Positions 21,897 through 34,500 of a stretch of DNA of 64,000 bases are shown here, one piece after another (the first letter of the stretch is position 1; each line of letters opens with the position of its first letter). Under the pieces are notes generated by a model. That model saw nothing but the letters and a program-made list of their open reading frames with translations. It ran no database searches and was not told where the DNA came from. The stretch is from Glebionis coronaria (Eukaryota > Streptophyta > Magnoliopsida > Asterales > Asteraceae): the NCBI GenBank assembly GCA_025667525.1, contig CM046878.1, forward strand, positions 577,076,868 through 577,140,867. Reading direction: 5' to 3'. A program made the translations under genes and the position numbers.

Positions 21897-24800
21897 TGAT
21901 GAGACTGCTTTTATACATGGTCTCATCGTCCAAATCGGCCTTAAAATGCATAAAATATCATAAAATATGCCAAATATATGCTCGTGTTTGTTACTTGTGT
22001 ATTTTTAGGTACGGATATTGAGGAATTGGCAAAAGATCACAAGAATCATTCAAAAACAAACACGGGAAACGAAGCCGCACAATGAACCAAGCTCATTTAT
22101 AGAATTTTGCAAAAAGACCCCTCAAGTTTGAAGAATTGGCAAAAATGGCCCCTCATCTTTGAAGAACTTGTCACATTTGACCCTCCACTTATCAAATGTA
22201 CAAGAATGGACCTCTAAGTTTGAAGATATGTCAAGTTTTGCCCTTGGGAATTGATAAAAGATGCTAAAGTTAACCCTAAAGTGCATAAGGACTTGACTTG
22301 CAATTTATTTTGGACGGCTGGTGTAAGGGACTTAACTGGATGTTAGCACTTGGACTGGCCATGCAAACATTTTTAACAAATGTTATAACATTTGGATTGG
22401 CAACAACATTACCACCCAACAGCCCACTAAACCTTTTGGCCCAAAACCTTTTACTAAATAAAACCCGGTTTTATTTTTACTTGGTCAAACCCTCAGTCAA
22501 ACACCCACTTACCCCTAATTTCCCTCCCAAACAATTTTTTAAAATCGTTTTTTACCCTTTTTGGATTAAAACAGCCTTAATCCCCCTATCAACCCTAATT
22601 TCCCCCATTTTCAATTGGTGCCAAAACAAGGGGTTATCCCCTATAACCATCCAGATCCTTAATTAACCCTACCCTCACCCTTTCCCACCTCACACAACAA
22701 GCCCACATGGGCTGTGGACCCCTCCCCAGACCTCCCCTGCAACATCTTTTTCACACAAAAACCCACACCCGACCAGTTTAACGTGTGGGATTGCTCTCCT
22801 TTGTCCCCAAGGTTCATCCAACGTCCACAATCACACTTTCAAGGCTGTCAATCACATGTGATCAACTTTTGACCAAGATTCAAGCAAAGACCAAGGGCTA
22901 AATTGGCATTCCACATTTAGGGTTTTAGGAATTGCATTTTCCTTGTATTTTTAATTTCATATTCTAGATAGTTCTTCCAGTTGTATAAATAGGAGTCGTT
23001 TGTGACCCTATACTCTTGTTCCAGTTTTTCTTCAAAAATATTTTGTAATTCCTTTTATATAAAATAAAAGTTTGGTGTTTGTTATTGAGCAATTTAATTC
23101 CTTTTTATGTTTATTTAAAGTTGGTATTAATTAATGAAGAATTACTGAGTTCCAATTTAAAAAGATTCTGTTTGATTTTCAAAAAGGTTTTCAAAAAGGT
23201 TTTGAAAATTCCTTTTTAATCTTCAAAAATCCAAGAAATTGGGAAGTGAAAGTGGACTGATTTCCTTGGAGTTTTGAGATTGTAGTTGTTTTAAAACGTA
23301 TTTTTTAAGGTTGGAGAGTTTGTAAGAAATTTTTAAGAAAGAAAAGAGAAAACAGATTGTACTAGTATTTGTGCTTGTGTATTCTTTTTTGATTTTCTCT
23401 TAAACAGGTGTTGATATTTGTTGATTTAGTTCTGCACAAACCACCAGTTTGTGGGAGGTGGATTAACATCCACAAAGGGACCTAGATGTAGGTCCCTTAG
23501 GTAAAAATCATTTCTCCCTTTTAAATTTCAGTTTTGTTGAATTTGAGTGAGATTTGTTGATTTGCATGATTAAGTGTGTTAATCTGGTTTGAATTGTGCT
23601 ATCTCTGTGTTATATGCATGTTTAGAACCTTTTTAATCCATTTAGTCAAGATTTAAAGTGAATTGGTTTGTTAAAAGTTGAAAACAAAAGTTTTAAGGGG
23701 TGTTTGGATTGATGATTTAAACTGAATTTTTGGCTAATTTGTGCAAATAAAAACGTGTTAGGTAGAATGAGTAGGATTGTGTTAAGTTTTATGTTAGTTT
23801 TAGTTAAGTTTGGGAAGGATTTGAAGTAAGTTAGATGTTAAAAAAGTGAGAAAGCTTAGCAAAAACTGCATAATCAATTTTCTGCTTGATTTTCCTTCAA
23901 TTTGTGCTTGAATCTTTTGAAATCTGTTAGAGTTAGGTTGATTTAGGATTGCAGTTTGTTTGTGGGTTAAGTGGTGCTAGTGTGTGCATAATCTAAGCTT
24001 TTAAAAGTCAATATTGTGCAAGTATTTGGTGAATAGCACCCACAGACCCACAAAAAGACCTCAGCAACCTTATTTTGATCCTTTGTGCTTTTGTGTGGTG
24101 ATTTGCTTGCTAAGTGCTTGTTTCCTGCTTATTATTGACTCCCTACACTCAGAAAGAGTGTAGGGGTGCCTTTGTTCCACAAAAACAACATCAAACAAGC
24201 ACACTCCAAATCCTTTTGGAGTTTTATCACTGGTGAAGAAAACATAAACAAAGCAAAAACCTGCTTGTGTTTTGAAATAAACTGGTCACGTTTTTATTGG
24301 ATCTTGGTGTAATCTTTGATTAAAAAAGGGGAATTGGATTGTGGTTACAAGCAAGCAACAAGTGTTAACAGGTTTGGGTTTGAAGTTTAAAAGAAAAAGA
24401 AAAAAAAAATAAAACCAAAAAAAGGGGGGTTGCGCACCTCGAACCCGTGACATCCCGTTCAACACACCAACAACACAACCATCCTGCCCTTGGGTCTTTT
24501 ACTGACCAAGGGTGGAGTGGTTAGTTATTTAACCAGTTTTTTTTTGGCTTATTAAAACAAAGCCGTAGCTTATTTAGCCAATTCCAGCTTATCCAATAAG
24601 CCTTTTTGGCTTATTCTATTTTTCTTAAGTTTAGTACTAGCTAAGGGATTTTTCTAGCCAGTTTTAATATTTTTCCTTTCTTTTATCTATTTTTATGCAT
24701 TTTTTATTAGTCGTTTTTTTATAAATTAATTAAAAAATAGTTAAAAGTGGTTTAATATTTAGGAAAAATAATTTTTAGGTTTTAATTTATATTTTTGAGG

Positions 24801-25701
24801 TTTACATATCATAAAGTTTTCAAAAACTTTAATTTTTAATTTTATTTGATTTTAGGTTTTTTTATTAAACTTTAAAAATTAATATAAAATTAATTAAAAG
24901 GTTTTAGGAACTTTAATTTGCATTTTCTTCTTAGTTATAATATTTAGGATTTTTGAGAATTTTTTAGAATTTATTTTTGAGCTTTTCATTTTTTGGAATA
25001 TTTTATTATTATTTTATTCATAAAAATTCAAAGTTTTATTTTTAACTTTTTTTCATTTTTCCTAGATTCTAGACATTAAAATAGGAACTTTTTCACTTTC
25101 CTATTAATTTTTAGGCTTTTCAATTAATTTTTACAATTAATTTAAGATTTAATAGATTTTAATAGTTTTTAGGAGTTTAAAAATAGTTTAATTTGTTTTT
25201 AAAATTTTTAAAAATAATTTTTAGTTTAATTAGGTTATTTTTGAGGTTTACAAACTATTAAATCTTGTTTAGGGCTTTTTAATATTTAAAAGTGATTTTT
25301 AGGGCTTTAATTAGCATTAAAAAGTCATTATTAGATTAATTAAAAGGTTTTAGCAAGTTTGGATTTTTTGTAAACTCTTAGAATATTATTGTGGATTTTT
25401 AGTAATTTTTAGGAATTTTTAGGTTAAAATTTTAAATTTTGTCGTTTTTACGTTTCTACGTCTTAACTTTCTAGTAGTGTTTTTGTCTATTTTTCTATTT
25501 TTTCGTCTTCGTCATTTTCTCTTCTCTTTTCTTGTTAATAATAAAAAACAAATCAATCAAATCAATTCAATTCACAACACACGTGCCTCCTCGAGAACGA
25601 ACTCACTTTTAGGGTCATTCACACACGGTTTTCCTAAATCGTCGTGCACGCTTACCCTATTTACGTTCTTTTTCCTAAAAGACGTATTTCTACGACTATC
25701 A
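21897..25701 (+). repeat. 5' LTR of the 13.5-kb element
   Basis: A 3,805-bp LTR, long for any plant family. It contains a TATA box and an AATAAA-type signal, then a very AT-rich second half. A 122-codon frame (22,298-22,666) occurs in both LTRs, but LTR identity explains its conservation. A degenerate tRNA-like B box (GGGTTCGAGGTGC on the minus strand) lies near 24,440. Confidence 0.93.
22984..22991 (+). promoter_or_regulatory. TATA box of the LTR promoter
   Basis: TATAAATA is followed about 25-30 bp later by a likely transcription start region (CCTATACTCTTG). AAAATAAAAG at about 23,060 may serve as polyadenylation signal. This places U3 at 21,897 to about 23,015. LTR2 has the same box at 32,685-32,692. 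Confidence 0.6.
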
Positions 25702-25705
25702 TTTT

Positions 25706-25723
25706 TGGCGCCGCTGCCGGGGA
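25706..25723 (+). promoter_or_regulatory. Primer-binding site
   Basis: TGGCGCCGCTGCCGGGGA starts 4 bp after the 5' LTR. It differs by one base from the tRNA-Asp-complementary site TGGCGCCGTTGCCGGGGA known from Athila elements (recalled). Confidence 0.8.
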
Positions 25724-26450
25724 GGCGTGTTGTGTTTTGATTGAACCATTGTTGTTTTCTATATTAGCCATAATAGTATTTGTATTAATAGCACTCTATT
25801 AATACGTATTATCGTTTTTCGGTTTTTGTGTGAATATTATTACTATATTGTATACGTAGAACAATAAAATCACAAGTACTCCAAATACGTGGGCAATCAA
25901 AACCTTGATTCGGGATTTCATCACTCGATCATTGTATTCGAATCTCAAACCAAAGAAAAAAGGCAAAAATAGATAAATACTTTCGTGAAGCTTAATCTTG
26001 ATAATACAAACTATAAGGTGGGTATATGGCGGTTGTATTTCACGACCTAAAGGAAAAAGGCTCTTAAGTGCTTCGCGCCGCCTCGTTTCCTCCGCTTGCT
26101 TGTGCGTATTTGATTTTGAGAGTGAATCGAGGGTTTTGCCGCCCAAAGTATTATTACATATCATATATATTTTCTTGGTTTCATATTGATTAAACCCTCT
26201 TGAACGATTTGGTGTTCCACCATCGTTCTAAAGTCATCGAAGGCGTTCACTCCACGTGATCGTTTTCATTCCTTGAGGCCTTTTTAATCAAGAGATTTGA
26301 TTGAGGAGGAGATTTGTGGACTCATTGTCTACTTAATACATTCACCAATTTCCAAAAAGTTAATACAATCAAAAACCACAAAAAAATTGAAAAAACACAA
26401 AATACCAAAAAGAATCTTCTTTGCTCGTCTCCACGTTGTACGTGACGTTT
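25724..26450 (+). other. Leader between PBS and gag
   Basis: Non-coding, AT-rich leader of the element. Frames on the minus strand here (such as 25,799-26,164) have no family features. It probably holds packaging signals by analogy with other LTR elements. Confidence 0.5.
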
Positions 26451-29400
26451 ATGCTCACTCGTAATCAAGCAAAACGTGCACGTAGACGAAAGAACAAAAC
26501 TCCTACTAAAACTCATTCTAGTGAGGAGTCTCCAAGTGAGGAACCTATTGTAGAACAAGAAGCTATCATGGCTAATCGTACTATGATGGAGTTGCTTCAA
26601 GCACCCACCGAGGGTTTTGGAGAGGCCATTGTGATTCCCGCCATCCTTGCGGAGAACTTTGAGATCAAGACGGGTTTAATGTCTATGCTTCAAGCAAACA
26701 AGTTTCGCGGTCACGAAAAAGACAACCCACATTATCACATTAGGCAATTTAATCATCTTACCGCGACAAGCAAGTTTAAGGATGTACCACACGATGCCAT
26801 TAAGATGATGTTGTTTCCTTACTCGTTAGATGGACCCGCCAAGATTTGGCTTGAGAAAGAACCACCGAATTCGATTTTGACATGGGCCGATCTCGTGTCT
26901 AAATTTGTGAATCAATTTTTTCCACCATCTAAGACAACACATTTGAAAAACGAGATTTCATGTTTTACACAAAGACCAAATGAAAGTTTTTCAATGGCTT
27001 GGGAAAGGTTTAAAGAAATGTTACATGAATGTCCACACCATGATTTTTCCGAATTGCATCAAATTGACACTTTTTATAATGGGCTTAATGATCATGAACG
27101 AGATTATTTAAATGCCGCCGCGGGTGGTAATTTTTTGTGCAAAACGACCAATGAGGCTTTGAAAATCATAGAAAATAGGTCTAAGGTCTATAGCCCTCGT
27201 AACACACCGAGTGTTGCCAATTTGGGCTCGTCATCATCTCGTTCCATTAATGCCTTGCAAGATGAAGCAAATGAGGAGAATCGGTTTTTCGATAGGTTTT
27301 CGACTCTTATGTCTCATTGGAAAGCTCAAGAAGCTTCAAATTCCGCTTCGGTTAAAGCGATTGCTAAGAGTTGTATTTCATGTGGTGGAGCTCATGATTT
27401 TTCCGAGTGCATTACCGCGGATGGTAACACTTCGAATGCTTATGTAGCCACGGGAACTTATAACCAAATCGGTCAAGGTTCCCGCCAAAATCAAGCTCCA
27501 CAAAATCAAAATGCTAATAACTATAGAAACAACAATCAAGGTGGAAATTACCAAGGAAATCAAAGGAATTATAACAAGGGTAATTATCAAAGTGGAAATG
27601 GGCAAATTTCAAACCAAAACCAAAACCGTGATTTTCAAACTCCTACTCAAGGTTTTCAAAATGCTCACACTAAAAATTTGCAAGGAGAATTTTTAGATTA
27701 TGCTAAAGCTAATGATGCTAAGTTTGATAACATGCAACGTGAGATGATTAGTTTAAGGTCCGAGTTGAAAAACGAGCTTAAAAACGAACTTGCTAATGAA
27801 CTTAAAACTCATGCTAATAAAATGGAAGGAAATGTCACACGACTCCAACAAAATCAACAAAAAATGGAGCAAGAACAACATGAGATTAAGCAAGAGTTGT
27901 TAAAAGCGGATGCTAGGCAATCTAAGTTTGAAGACCGAATGGCTAAAATGTTTGAAGCTATCATGTGTAAGCCCTCTTCTTCGGGTGGTCTTCCTAGTGA
28001 TACCATCGTGAACCCGAAAGGAGTATTGAAGGTTATTACTACACGTAGTGGTAAACCTTTCAAAGAACCCATTTCTCGTCCAAGTACTTCTATGGAGAAG
28101 GAAAAAGAGAAAGAACCCGAGGTTGTGGTTGAAAAGGAGCAAATTACAAGCCCACGAAGTACCGCTCAAACCACACCTACGGTTGAACCAACACCAATCA
28201 TGGAACCCGAGATTCCAAGGCCGATGCCTATGCCTTATTTGCCCCAACCCACACCACCTTTACCCTACCCATCAAGACAAAACAAGGAAAATGCACAAGA
28301 ACGAAATAATTATCAATTTGAACTCTTTATGAAAATGTTTCGTGACTTGCATTTTAATATAAGTTTTGCCGACGCCTTAGTCATGATGCCTCGATTTGCC
28401 GCGAACTTCAAAAGTATGTTGAATAACAAAGAAAAATTGCAAAAATCGTCTAGTTGTTCTTCGGTTTTTCTAAGCCGCATACCTCAAAAAGTCGGTGATC
28501 CTGGAAAGTTTTTAATCCCATGTGCTATCCAAGACATGGAAGAATGCTACGCCTTGGCCGATCTTGGTGCTAGTATTAATTTGATGCCTCTTGAGATTTT
28601 TAAATCGCTCAATCTTCCCAATCTCACTCCTTCAAGAATGTCAATCGAAATGGCCGATCATTCTACGATTCTAGCTTGTGGAGTTGCCGAGGACGTCTTT
28701 GTGAAAGTTGGAAAGTTCTACTATCCCGTGGACTTCATTGTTGTTTATATTCCCATCGATCCTAAAGTTCCGTTAATTTTAGGACGATCTTTTTTGGATA
28801 CCTCGAGAGCACTTATCGATGTGCATGCAAGAAAAATCACTCTTCGTTTCAATGAGGAAGAACTCGTCATTAATGCAACCCAAAACTCCACTCTTTCTCA
28901 TGTGTATTCTATCACATCTTTGTACAATGTCAATCCCATCAAAAGCATTTGCAAAAAGATTTCCAATAGAGTTTTAGGAGTTGTTGAAAAAAATGAAGTT
29001 TCGTCCCCTCCGCCGATGGAGGTTAAGAGTGTTAAGCCTATGATTCCAATCTCGAGTGATTCTTCGGATGATGAATACGTTGATCCCGATGGGGAGGTTT
29101 TCTTTGTTGACAAAAGATTTGAAAACTTGCCACCACCCAAACCAAAAAGATTTCAAAATGTGAGAATTTTTAGTGTGACTAACATTGTTTTAGATACACC
29201 AAATATTTTTGACATAATCAAATCGGGTTTTCACAAGGAGAGTTTAAAAGATGAAAAAGGAAAAGATTTTGAATTTAATTTAAAAGATTTTTCTACAAAT
29301 CTAACTCCGTCATCACCGTGTTTATTGAGTACTACAAGCTCGTCTTCTCCTTTTGATGATGCTTTGTGTGGACCTAGTGTGGGGGAAGCCCCTTATGTTC

Positions 29401-29687
29401 CCTCCCCTTTCTCCACCGAGGACGAGATATTTGATCCTGGAATTGCTTATATAGGGAAATCTCGGTCTTCCATCGATGCAATAAATGGAAAATCTTTTCA
29501 TTTGATTGGTGCGAGTCTACCTCGAGTAGCTCAATGTTTTGACTTACCCATTGTCCCACCCTTCTATTTCTTCTCTCCTATTTTCTTCTACCCCATTGGG
29601 GTTTGTGTTGAAGAAGCGTTGTTTCGTCTTTCATCCGAAAACGAAGACGCTATCTTTGACCCCGGTATACGTTTATCGGATTTTTAA
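26451..29687 (+). CDS. Gag-protease-like polyprotein of the 13.5-kb LTR element
   Basis: One uninterrupted frame reaches back to 26,421. The second Met (26,451, MLTRNQAKRARRR) is preferred because it starts the basic N-terminus typical of the family. Numbering from 26,421: a Retrotrans_gag capsid domain at about 95-245 (PAKIWLEKEP at 139-148), a zinc knuckle CX2CX3HX4C at 328-340, an Asn/Gln-rich linker at 345-415, a coiled coil at about 425-500, Pro-rich 600-630, then a retropepsin-like domain with ALADLGASINLMP near 712 and LILGRSFLDTSRALID near 786. The active-site triplet is DLG instead of DTG/DSG, as is common in Athila-type proteins. The C-terminal 300 residues are acidic, with FDPGI near 1,003 and again near 1,078, ten residues from the end. 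The role is particle formation. The missing polymerase must come in trans. Confidence 0.9.
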   Translation: MLTRNQAKRARRRKNKTPTKTHSSEESPSEEPIVEQEAIMANRTMMELLQAPTEGFGEAIVIPAILAENFEIKTGLMSMLQANKFRGHEKDNPHYHIRQFNHLTATSKFKDVPHDAIKMMLFPYSLDGPAKIWLEKEPPNSILTWADLVSKFVNQFFPPSKTTHLKNEISCFTQRPNESFSMAWERFKEMLHECPHHDFSELHQIDTFYNGLNDHERDYLNAAAGGNFLCKTTNEALKIIENRSKVYSPRNTPSVANLGSSSSRSINALQDEANEENRFFDRFSTLMSHWKAQEASNSASVKAIAKSCISCGGAHDFSECITADGNTSNAYVATGTYNQIGQGSRQNQAPQNQNANNYRNNNQGGNYQGNQRNYNKGNYQSGNGQISNQNQNRDFQTPTQGFQNAHTKNLQGEFLDYAKANDAKFDNMQREMISLRSELKNELKNELANELKTHANKMEGNVTRLQQNQQKMEQEQHEIKQELLKADARQSKFEDRMAKMFEAIMCKPSSSGGLPSDTIVNPKGVLKVITTRSGKPFKEPISRPSTSMEKEKEKEPEVVVEKEQITSPRSTAQTTPTVEPTPIMEPEIPRPMPMPYLPQPTPPLPYPSRQNKENAQERNNYQFELFMKMFRDLHFNISFADALVMMPRFAANFKSMLNNKEKLQKSSSCSSVFLSRIPQKVGDPGKFLIPCAIQDMEECYALADLGASINLMPLEIFKSLNLPNLTPSRMSIEMADHSTILACGVAEDVFVKVGKFYYPVDFIVVYIPIDPKVPLILGRSFLDTSRALIDVHARKITLRFNEEELVINATQNSTLSHVYSITSLYNVNPIKSICKKISNRVLGVVEKNEVSSPPPMEVKSVKPMIPISSDSSDDEYVDPDGEVFFVDKRFENLPPPKPKRFQNVRIFSVTNIVLDTPNIFDIIKSGFHKESLKDEKGKDFEFNLKDFSTNLTPSSPCLLSTTSSSSPFDDALCGPSVGEAPYVPSPFSTEDEIFDPGIAYIGKSRSSIDAINGKSFHLIGASLPRVAQCFDLPIVPPFYFFSPIFFYPIGVCVEEALFRLSSENEDAIFDPGIRLSDF

Positions 29688-31587
29688 AGTACTCCACGTG
29701 CTTTTGGGCCTTGTTTATCATGTAAGCCCCACCAAAAATTGACCACACCATGATTATCCCTAAATGATCACATTTATGGGGATTCGAGTCGAGCTTTTGA
29801 CTCGATTATCAAAAACAAGGTGCCTCGTGGGGGAGACCCATGCTTATCCATGTACATATTATTGCTTTCTAATTAGTTTAATGTGAGGGGATTTGTGCCC
29901 TTCCAACCTTTGTTCCGTGATTGTTTGTGCATTGTGGTTTTTAGATCATCATCTTCACGATTGGAGCCTCTCGTGTTCGTTTTATGGGAGCACTCGATCG
30001 TTTGCTTTGGAGGCCTTTCCCAATATCCATATGATATATCCTTTTATGTTCTAACCTTAGGTTTTTAGCACACTTCATAAACGGCTATTACTTATTGGTT
30101 ACACCCTTTCCATGCTAGATTAGGCATTCGACTACGTCTCTAGTATGGGGGTGTTTGCACCCCTAGACTCGAAACATTGAGGAAAATGTTTAACTTTAGT
30201 ATGGGGGGGTGAATAGATACTTGCCTTGCCAAACCTTCACGATTTCAAAAATTTATCGTTTTGTTTATCATTTTTGTTGCAAAATAAGGCTAAAAATGGC
30301 CAAATTTTAAAAATTTTCTCATGTTTTATAAGTGTTTGATGACACGAATGTAGATTTTCCGATGGCGAGAATAAGAGTAATTTTTGACTCGACCGTGCGT
30401 GTTGAGCACTTAGCTTTGATTCCTTAACTACACATTAGGCTAAGTCTCTTAAATGAGGACGAGAAATGATAGAGTTAATTATAAGTTACTATGCTAAACG
30501 TAGAGTACTCGTATTCTTTCAAAAACTCATGTGTTCTAGTTATTTGCTTATTCTCCCTTCGCTTGTAAATATTTTTGCTTAATAAATATTGATTTAGCGG
30601 TTTAGTTTTGATTGTTGGGTTTCTAGTCTTTTCTAGTAGCTTCCGTGTAATTAAATTGGGAAGACATTAAGGTATCGCCAGCGTCACGGTTTTGAAGTAT
30701 TGGCAACCCGAATAATCGAAAGCTTCACCCAATAAAAGATTTCAAGTGCTCACCTAAATCTACCAAACAATTTGAAGCCCCACAAGGCCTAAAATCTATG
30801 CAAAATTGAAAGTGAATCAAGCCTTAATCTTCGAAGCTTTAAAGATCCAAAATTCGCTTTAGCGTGAGGATATACGTCTTTGGCTAATAAAACCGCCGAT
30901 GAGGCGGATAACAAAAGGCAATGCAAGACCGAAGTCATAATAAAAGCTTCATGGCGAAGTTGAATAAAAGATGGAGGTAAACCAAAGATAATAAGGCCCT
31001 TCCGTTAGGGGGCGTATAAAAGTCTTGGTAATAAGTCTCATGTTCAAAACCGTTATAAAACCGTGTTTATCGATTCTTCTTGTCAACTTAATTTTTTAAC
31101 ATCGTTGTCTATTAGGAGGGGTTATTGATTTGATGGTCTTGGTTACACCGTTAGGACTCTATTTTTAGACCTAAATCTCTATTATCGCATAAGTCAATGA
31201 TGTATCCTCGTGATCATTAAGACATAATAAAATATAAGAGATACAACTTAGGAATAATGGGAGAATAAGTACGTGATTAGGGCATATGAGTAGTGTTAGC
31301 ATTACTAACTTATAATGACAATGATCTCGTTGCACGCTTGGCATGGAATTAGAGTGAAAATCGAGGACGACGAAATTATTTCTAACGAAGCATTCACGTG
31401 TTCTTGTTCTATGAACCTAAACGTCCCATTTTGCGATGAAAATCATACATCTTGTCTAAAACACAAGTAGTAGTAATAGTAGTAGTGTAGCTAATTTATC
31501 ATTTCAATAAAAGTAAATAAAAATTGAATTTTGGAAGTGCTAAGATACTTTATTCTAGCATTGCGTGAGGGCACGGCAATGGTTTAG
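29688..31587 (+). other. Non-coding 3' internal region of the 13.5-kb element
   Basis: No polymerase, integrase or envelope-like frame is present. The longest frame is about 60 codons. The repeated phrase TAGTATGGGGG occurs near 30,145 and 30,200 and again at the polypurine tract. Confidence 0.6.
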
Positions 31588-31597
31588 TATGGGGGAG
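31588..31597 (+). promoter_or_regulatory. Polypurine tract of the 13.5-kb element
   Basis: TATGGGGGAG abuts the TGATGAG start of the 3' LTR at 31,598. Confidence 0.8.
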
Positions 31598-34500
31598 TGA
31601 TGAGACTGCTTTTATACATGGTCTCATCGTCCAAATCGGCCTTAAAATGCATAAAATATCATAAAATATGCCAAATATATGCTCGTGTTTGTTACTTGTG
31701 TATTTTTAGGTACGGATATTGAGGAATTGGCAAAAGATCACAAGAATCATTCAAAAACAAACACGGGAAACGAAGCCGCACAATGAACCAAGCTCATTTA
31801 TGGAATTTTGCAAAAAGACCCCTCAAGTTTGAAGAATTGGCAAAAATGGCCCCTCATCTTTGAAGAACTTGTCACATTTGACCCTCCACTTATCAAATGT
31901 ACAAGAATGGACCTCTAAGTTTGAAGATATGTCAAGTTTTGCCCTTGGGAATTGATAAAAGATGCTAAAGTTAACCCTAAAGTGCATAAGGACTTGACTT
32001 GCAATTTATTTTGGACGGCTGGTGTAAGGGACTTAACTGGATGTTAGCACTTGGACTGGCCATGCAAACATTTTTAACAAATGTTATAACATTTGGATTG
32101 GCAACAACATTACCACCCAACAGCCCACTAAACCTTTTGGCCCAAAACCTTTTACTAAATAAAACCCGGTTTTATTTTTACTTGGTCAAACCCTCAGTCA
32201 AACACCCACTTACTCCTAATTTCCCTCCCAAACAATTTTTTAAAATCGTTTTTTACCCTTTTTGGATTAAAACAGCCTTAATCCCCCTATCAACCCTAAT
32301 TTCCCCCATTTTCAATTGGTGCCAAAACAAGGGGTTATCCCCTATAACCATCCAGATCCTTAATTAACCCTACCCTCACCCTTTCCCACCTCACACAACA
32401 AGCCCACATGGGTTGTGGACCCCTCCCCAGACCTCCCCTACAACATCTTTTTCACACAAAAACCCACACCCGACCAATTTAACATGTGGGATTGCTCTCC
32501 TTTGACCCCAAGGTTCATCCAACGTCCACAATCACACTTTCAAGGCTGTCAATCACATGTGATCAACTTTTGACCAAGATTCAAGCAAAGACCAAGGGCT
32601 AAATTGGCATTCCACATTTAGGGTTTTAGGAATTGTATTTTCCTTGTATTTTTAATTTCATATTCTAGATAGTTCTTCCAGTTGTATAAATAGGAGTCGT
32701 TTGTGACCCTATACTCTTGTTCTAGTTTTTCTTCAAAAATATTTTGTAATTCCTTTTATATAAAATAAAAGTTTGGTGTTTGTTATTGAGCAATTTAATT
32801 CCTTTTTATGTTTATTTAAAGTTGGTATTAATTAATGAAGAATTACTGAGTTCCAATTTAAAAAGATTGTGTTTGATTTTCAAAAAGGTTTTCAAAAAGG
32901 TTTTGAAAATTCCTTTTTAATCTTCAAAAATCCAAGAAATTGGGAAGTGAAAGTGGACTGATTTCCTTGGAGTTTTGAGATTGTAGTTGTTTTAAAACGT
33001 ATGTTTTAAGTTTGGAGAGTTTGTAAGAAATTTTTAAGAAAAAAAGAGAAAACAGATTGTACTAGTATTTGTGCTTGTGTATTCTTTTTTAATTTTCTCT
33101 TAAACAGGTGTTGATATTTGTTGATTTAGTTCTGCACAAACCACCAGTTTGTGGGAGGTGGATTAACATCCACAAAGGGACCTGGATGTAGGTCCCTTAG
33201 GTAAAAATCATTTCTCCCTTCTAAATTTCAGTTTTGTTGAATTTGAGTGAGATTTGTTGATTTGCATGATTAAGTGTGTTAATCTGGTTTGAATTGTGCT
33301 ATCTCTGTGTTATATGCATGTTTAGAACCTTTTTAATCCATTTAGTCAAGATTTAAAGTGAATTGGTTTGTTAAAAGTTGAAAACAAAAGTTTTAAGGGG
33401 TGTTTGGATTGATGATTTAAACTGAATTTTTGGCTAATTTGTGCAAATAAAAACGTGTTAGGTAGAATGAGTAGGATTGTGTTAAGTTTTATGTTAGTTT
33501 TAGTTAAGTTTGGGAAGGATTTGAAGTAAGTTAGATGTTAAAAAAGTGAGAAAGCTTAGCAAAAACTGCATAATCAATTTTCTGCTTGATTTTCCTTCAA
33601 TTTGTGCTTGAATCTTTTGAAATCTGTTAGAGTTAGGTTGATTTAGGATTGCAGTTTGTTTGTGGGTTAAGTCGTGCTAGTGTGTGCATAATCTAAGCTT
33701 TTAAAAGTCAATATTGTGCAAGTATTTGGTGAATAGCACCCACAGACCCACAAAAAGACCTCAGCAACCTTATTTTGATCCTTTGTGCTTTTGTGTGGTG
33801 ATTTGCTTGCTAAGTGCTTGTTTCCTGCTTATTATTGACTCCCTACACTCAGAAAGAGTGTAGGGGTGCCTTTGTTCCACAAAAACAACATCAAACAAGC
33901 ACACTCCAAATCCTTTTGGAGTTTTATCACTGGTGAAGAAAACATAAACAAAGCAAAAACCTGCTTGTGTTTTGAAATAAACTGGTCACGTTTTTATTGG
34001 ATCTTGGTGTAATCTTTGATTAAAAAAGGGGAATTGGATTGTGGTCACAAGCAAGCAACAAGTGTTAACAGGTTTGGGTTTGAAGTTTAAAAGAAAAAGA
34101 AAAAAAAAAACCAAAAAAAAAGGGGGGTTGCGCACCTCGAACCCGTGACATCCCGTTCAACACACCAACAACACAACCATCCTGCCCTTGGGTCTTTTAC
34201 TGACCAAGGGTGGAGTGGTTAGTTATTTAACCAGTTTTTCTTTTGGCTTATTAAAACAAAGCCGTAGCTTATTTAGCCAATTCCAGCTTATCCAATAAGC
34301 CTTTTTGGCTTATTCTATTTTTCTTAAGTTTAGTACTAGCTAAGGGATTTTTCTAGCCAGTTTTAATATTTTTCCTTTCTTTTATCTATTTTTATGCATT
34401 TTTTATTAGCCGTTTTTTATAAATTAATTAAAAAATAGTTAAAAGTGGTTTAATTTTTAGGAAAAATAATTTTTAGGTTTTAATTTATATTTTTGAGGTT

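Noticed and set aside
22298..22666. A 122-codon frame conserved in both LTRs of the 13.5-kb element
   Set aside because: The LTRs are near-identical copies made at insertion, so conservation carries no information. The translation has no domain and low-complexity hydrophobic composition.
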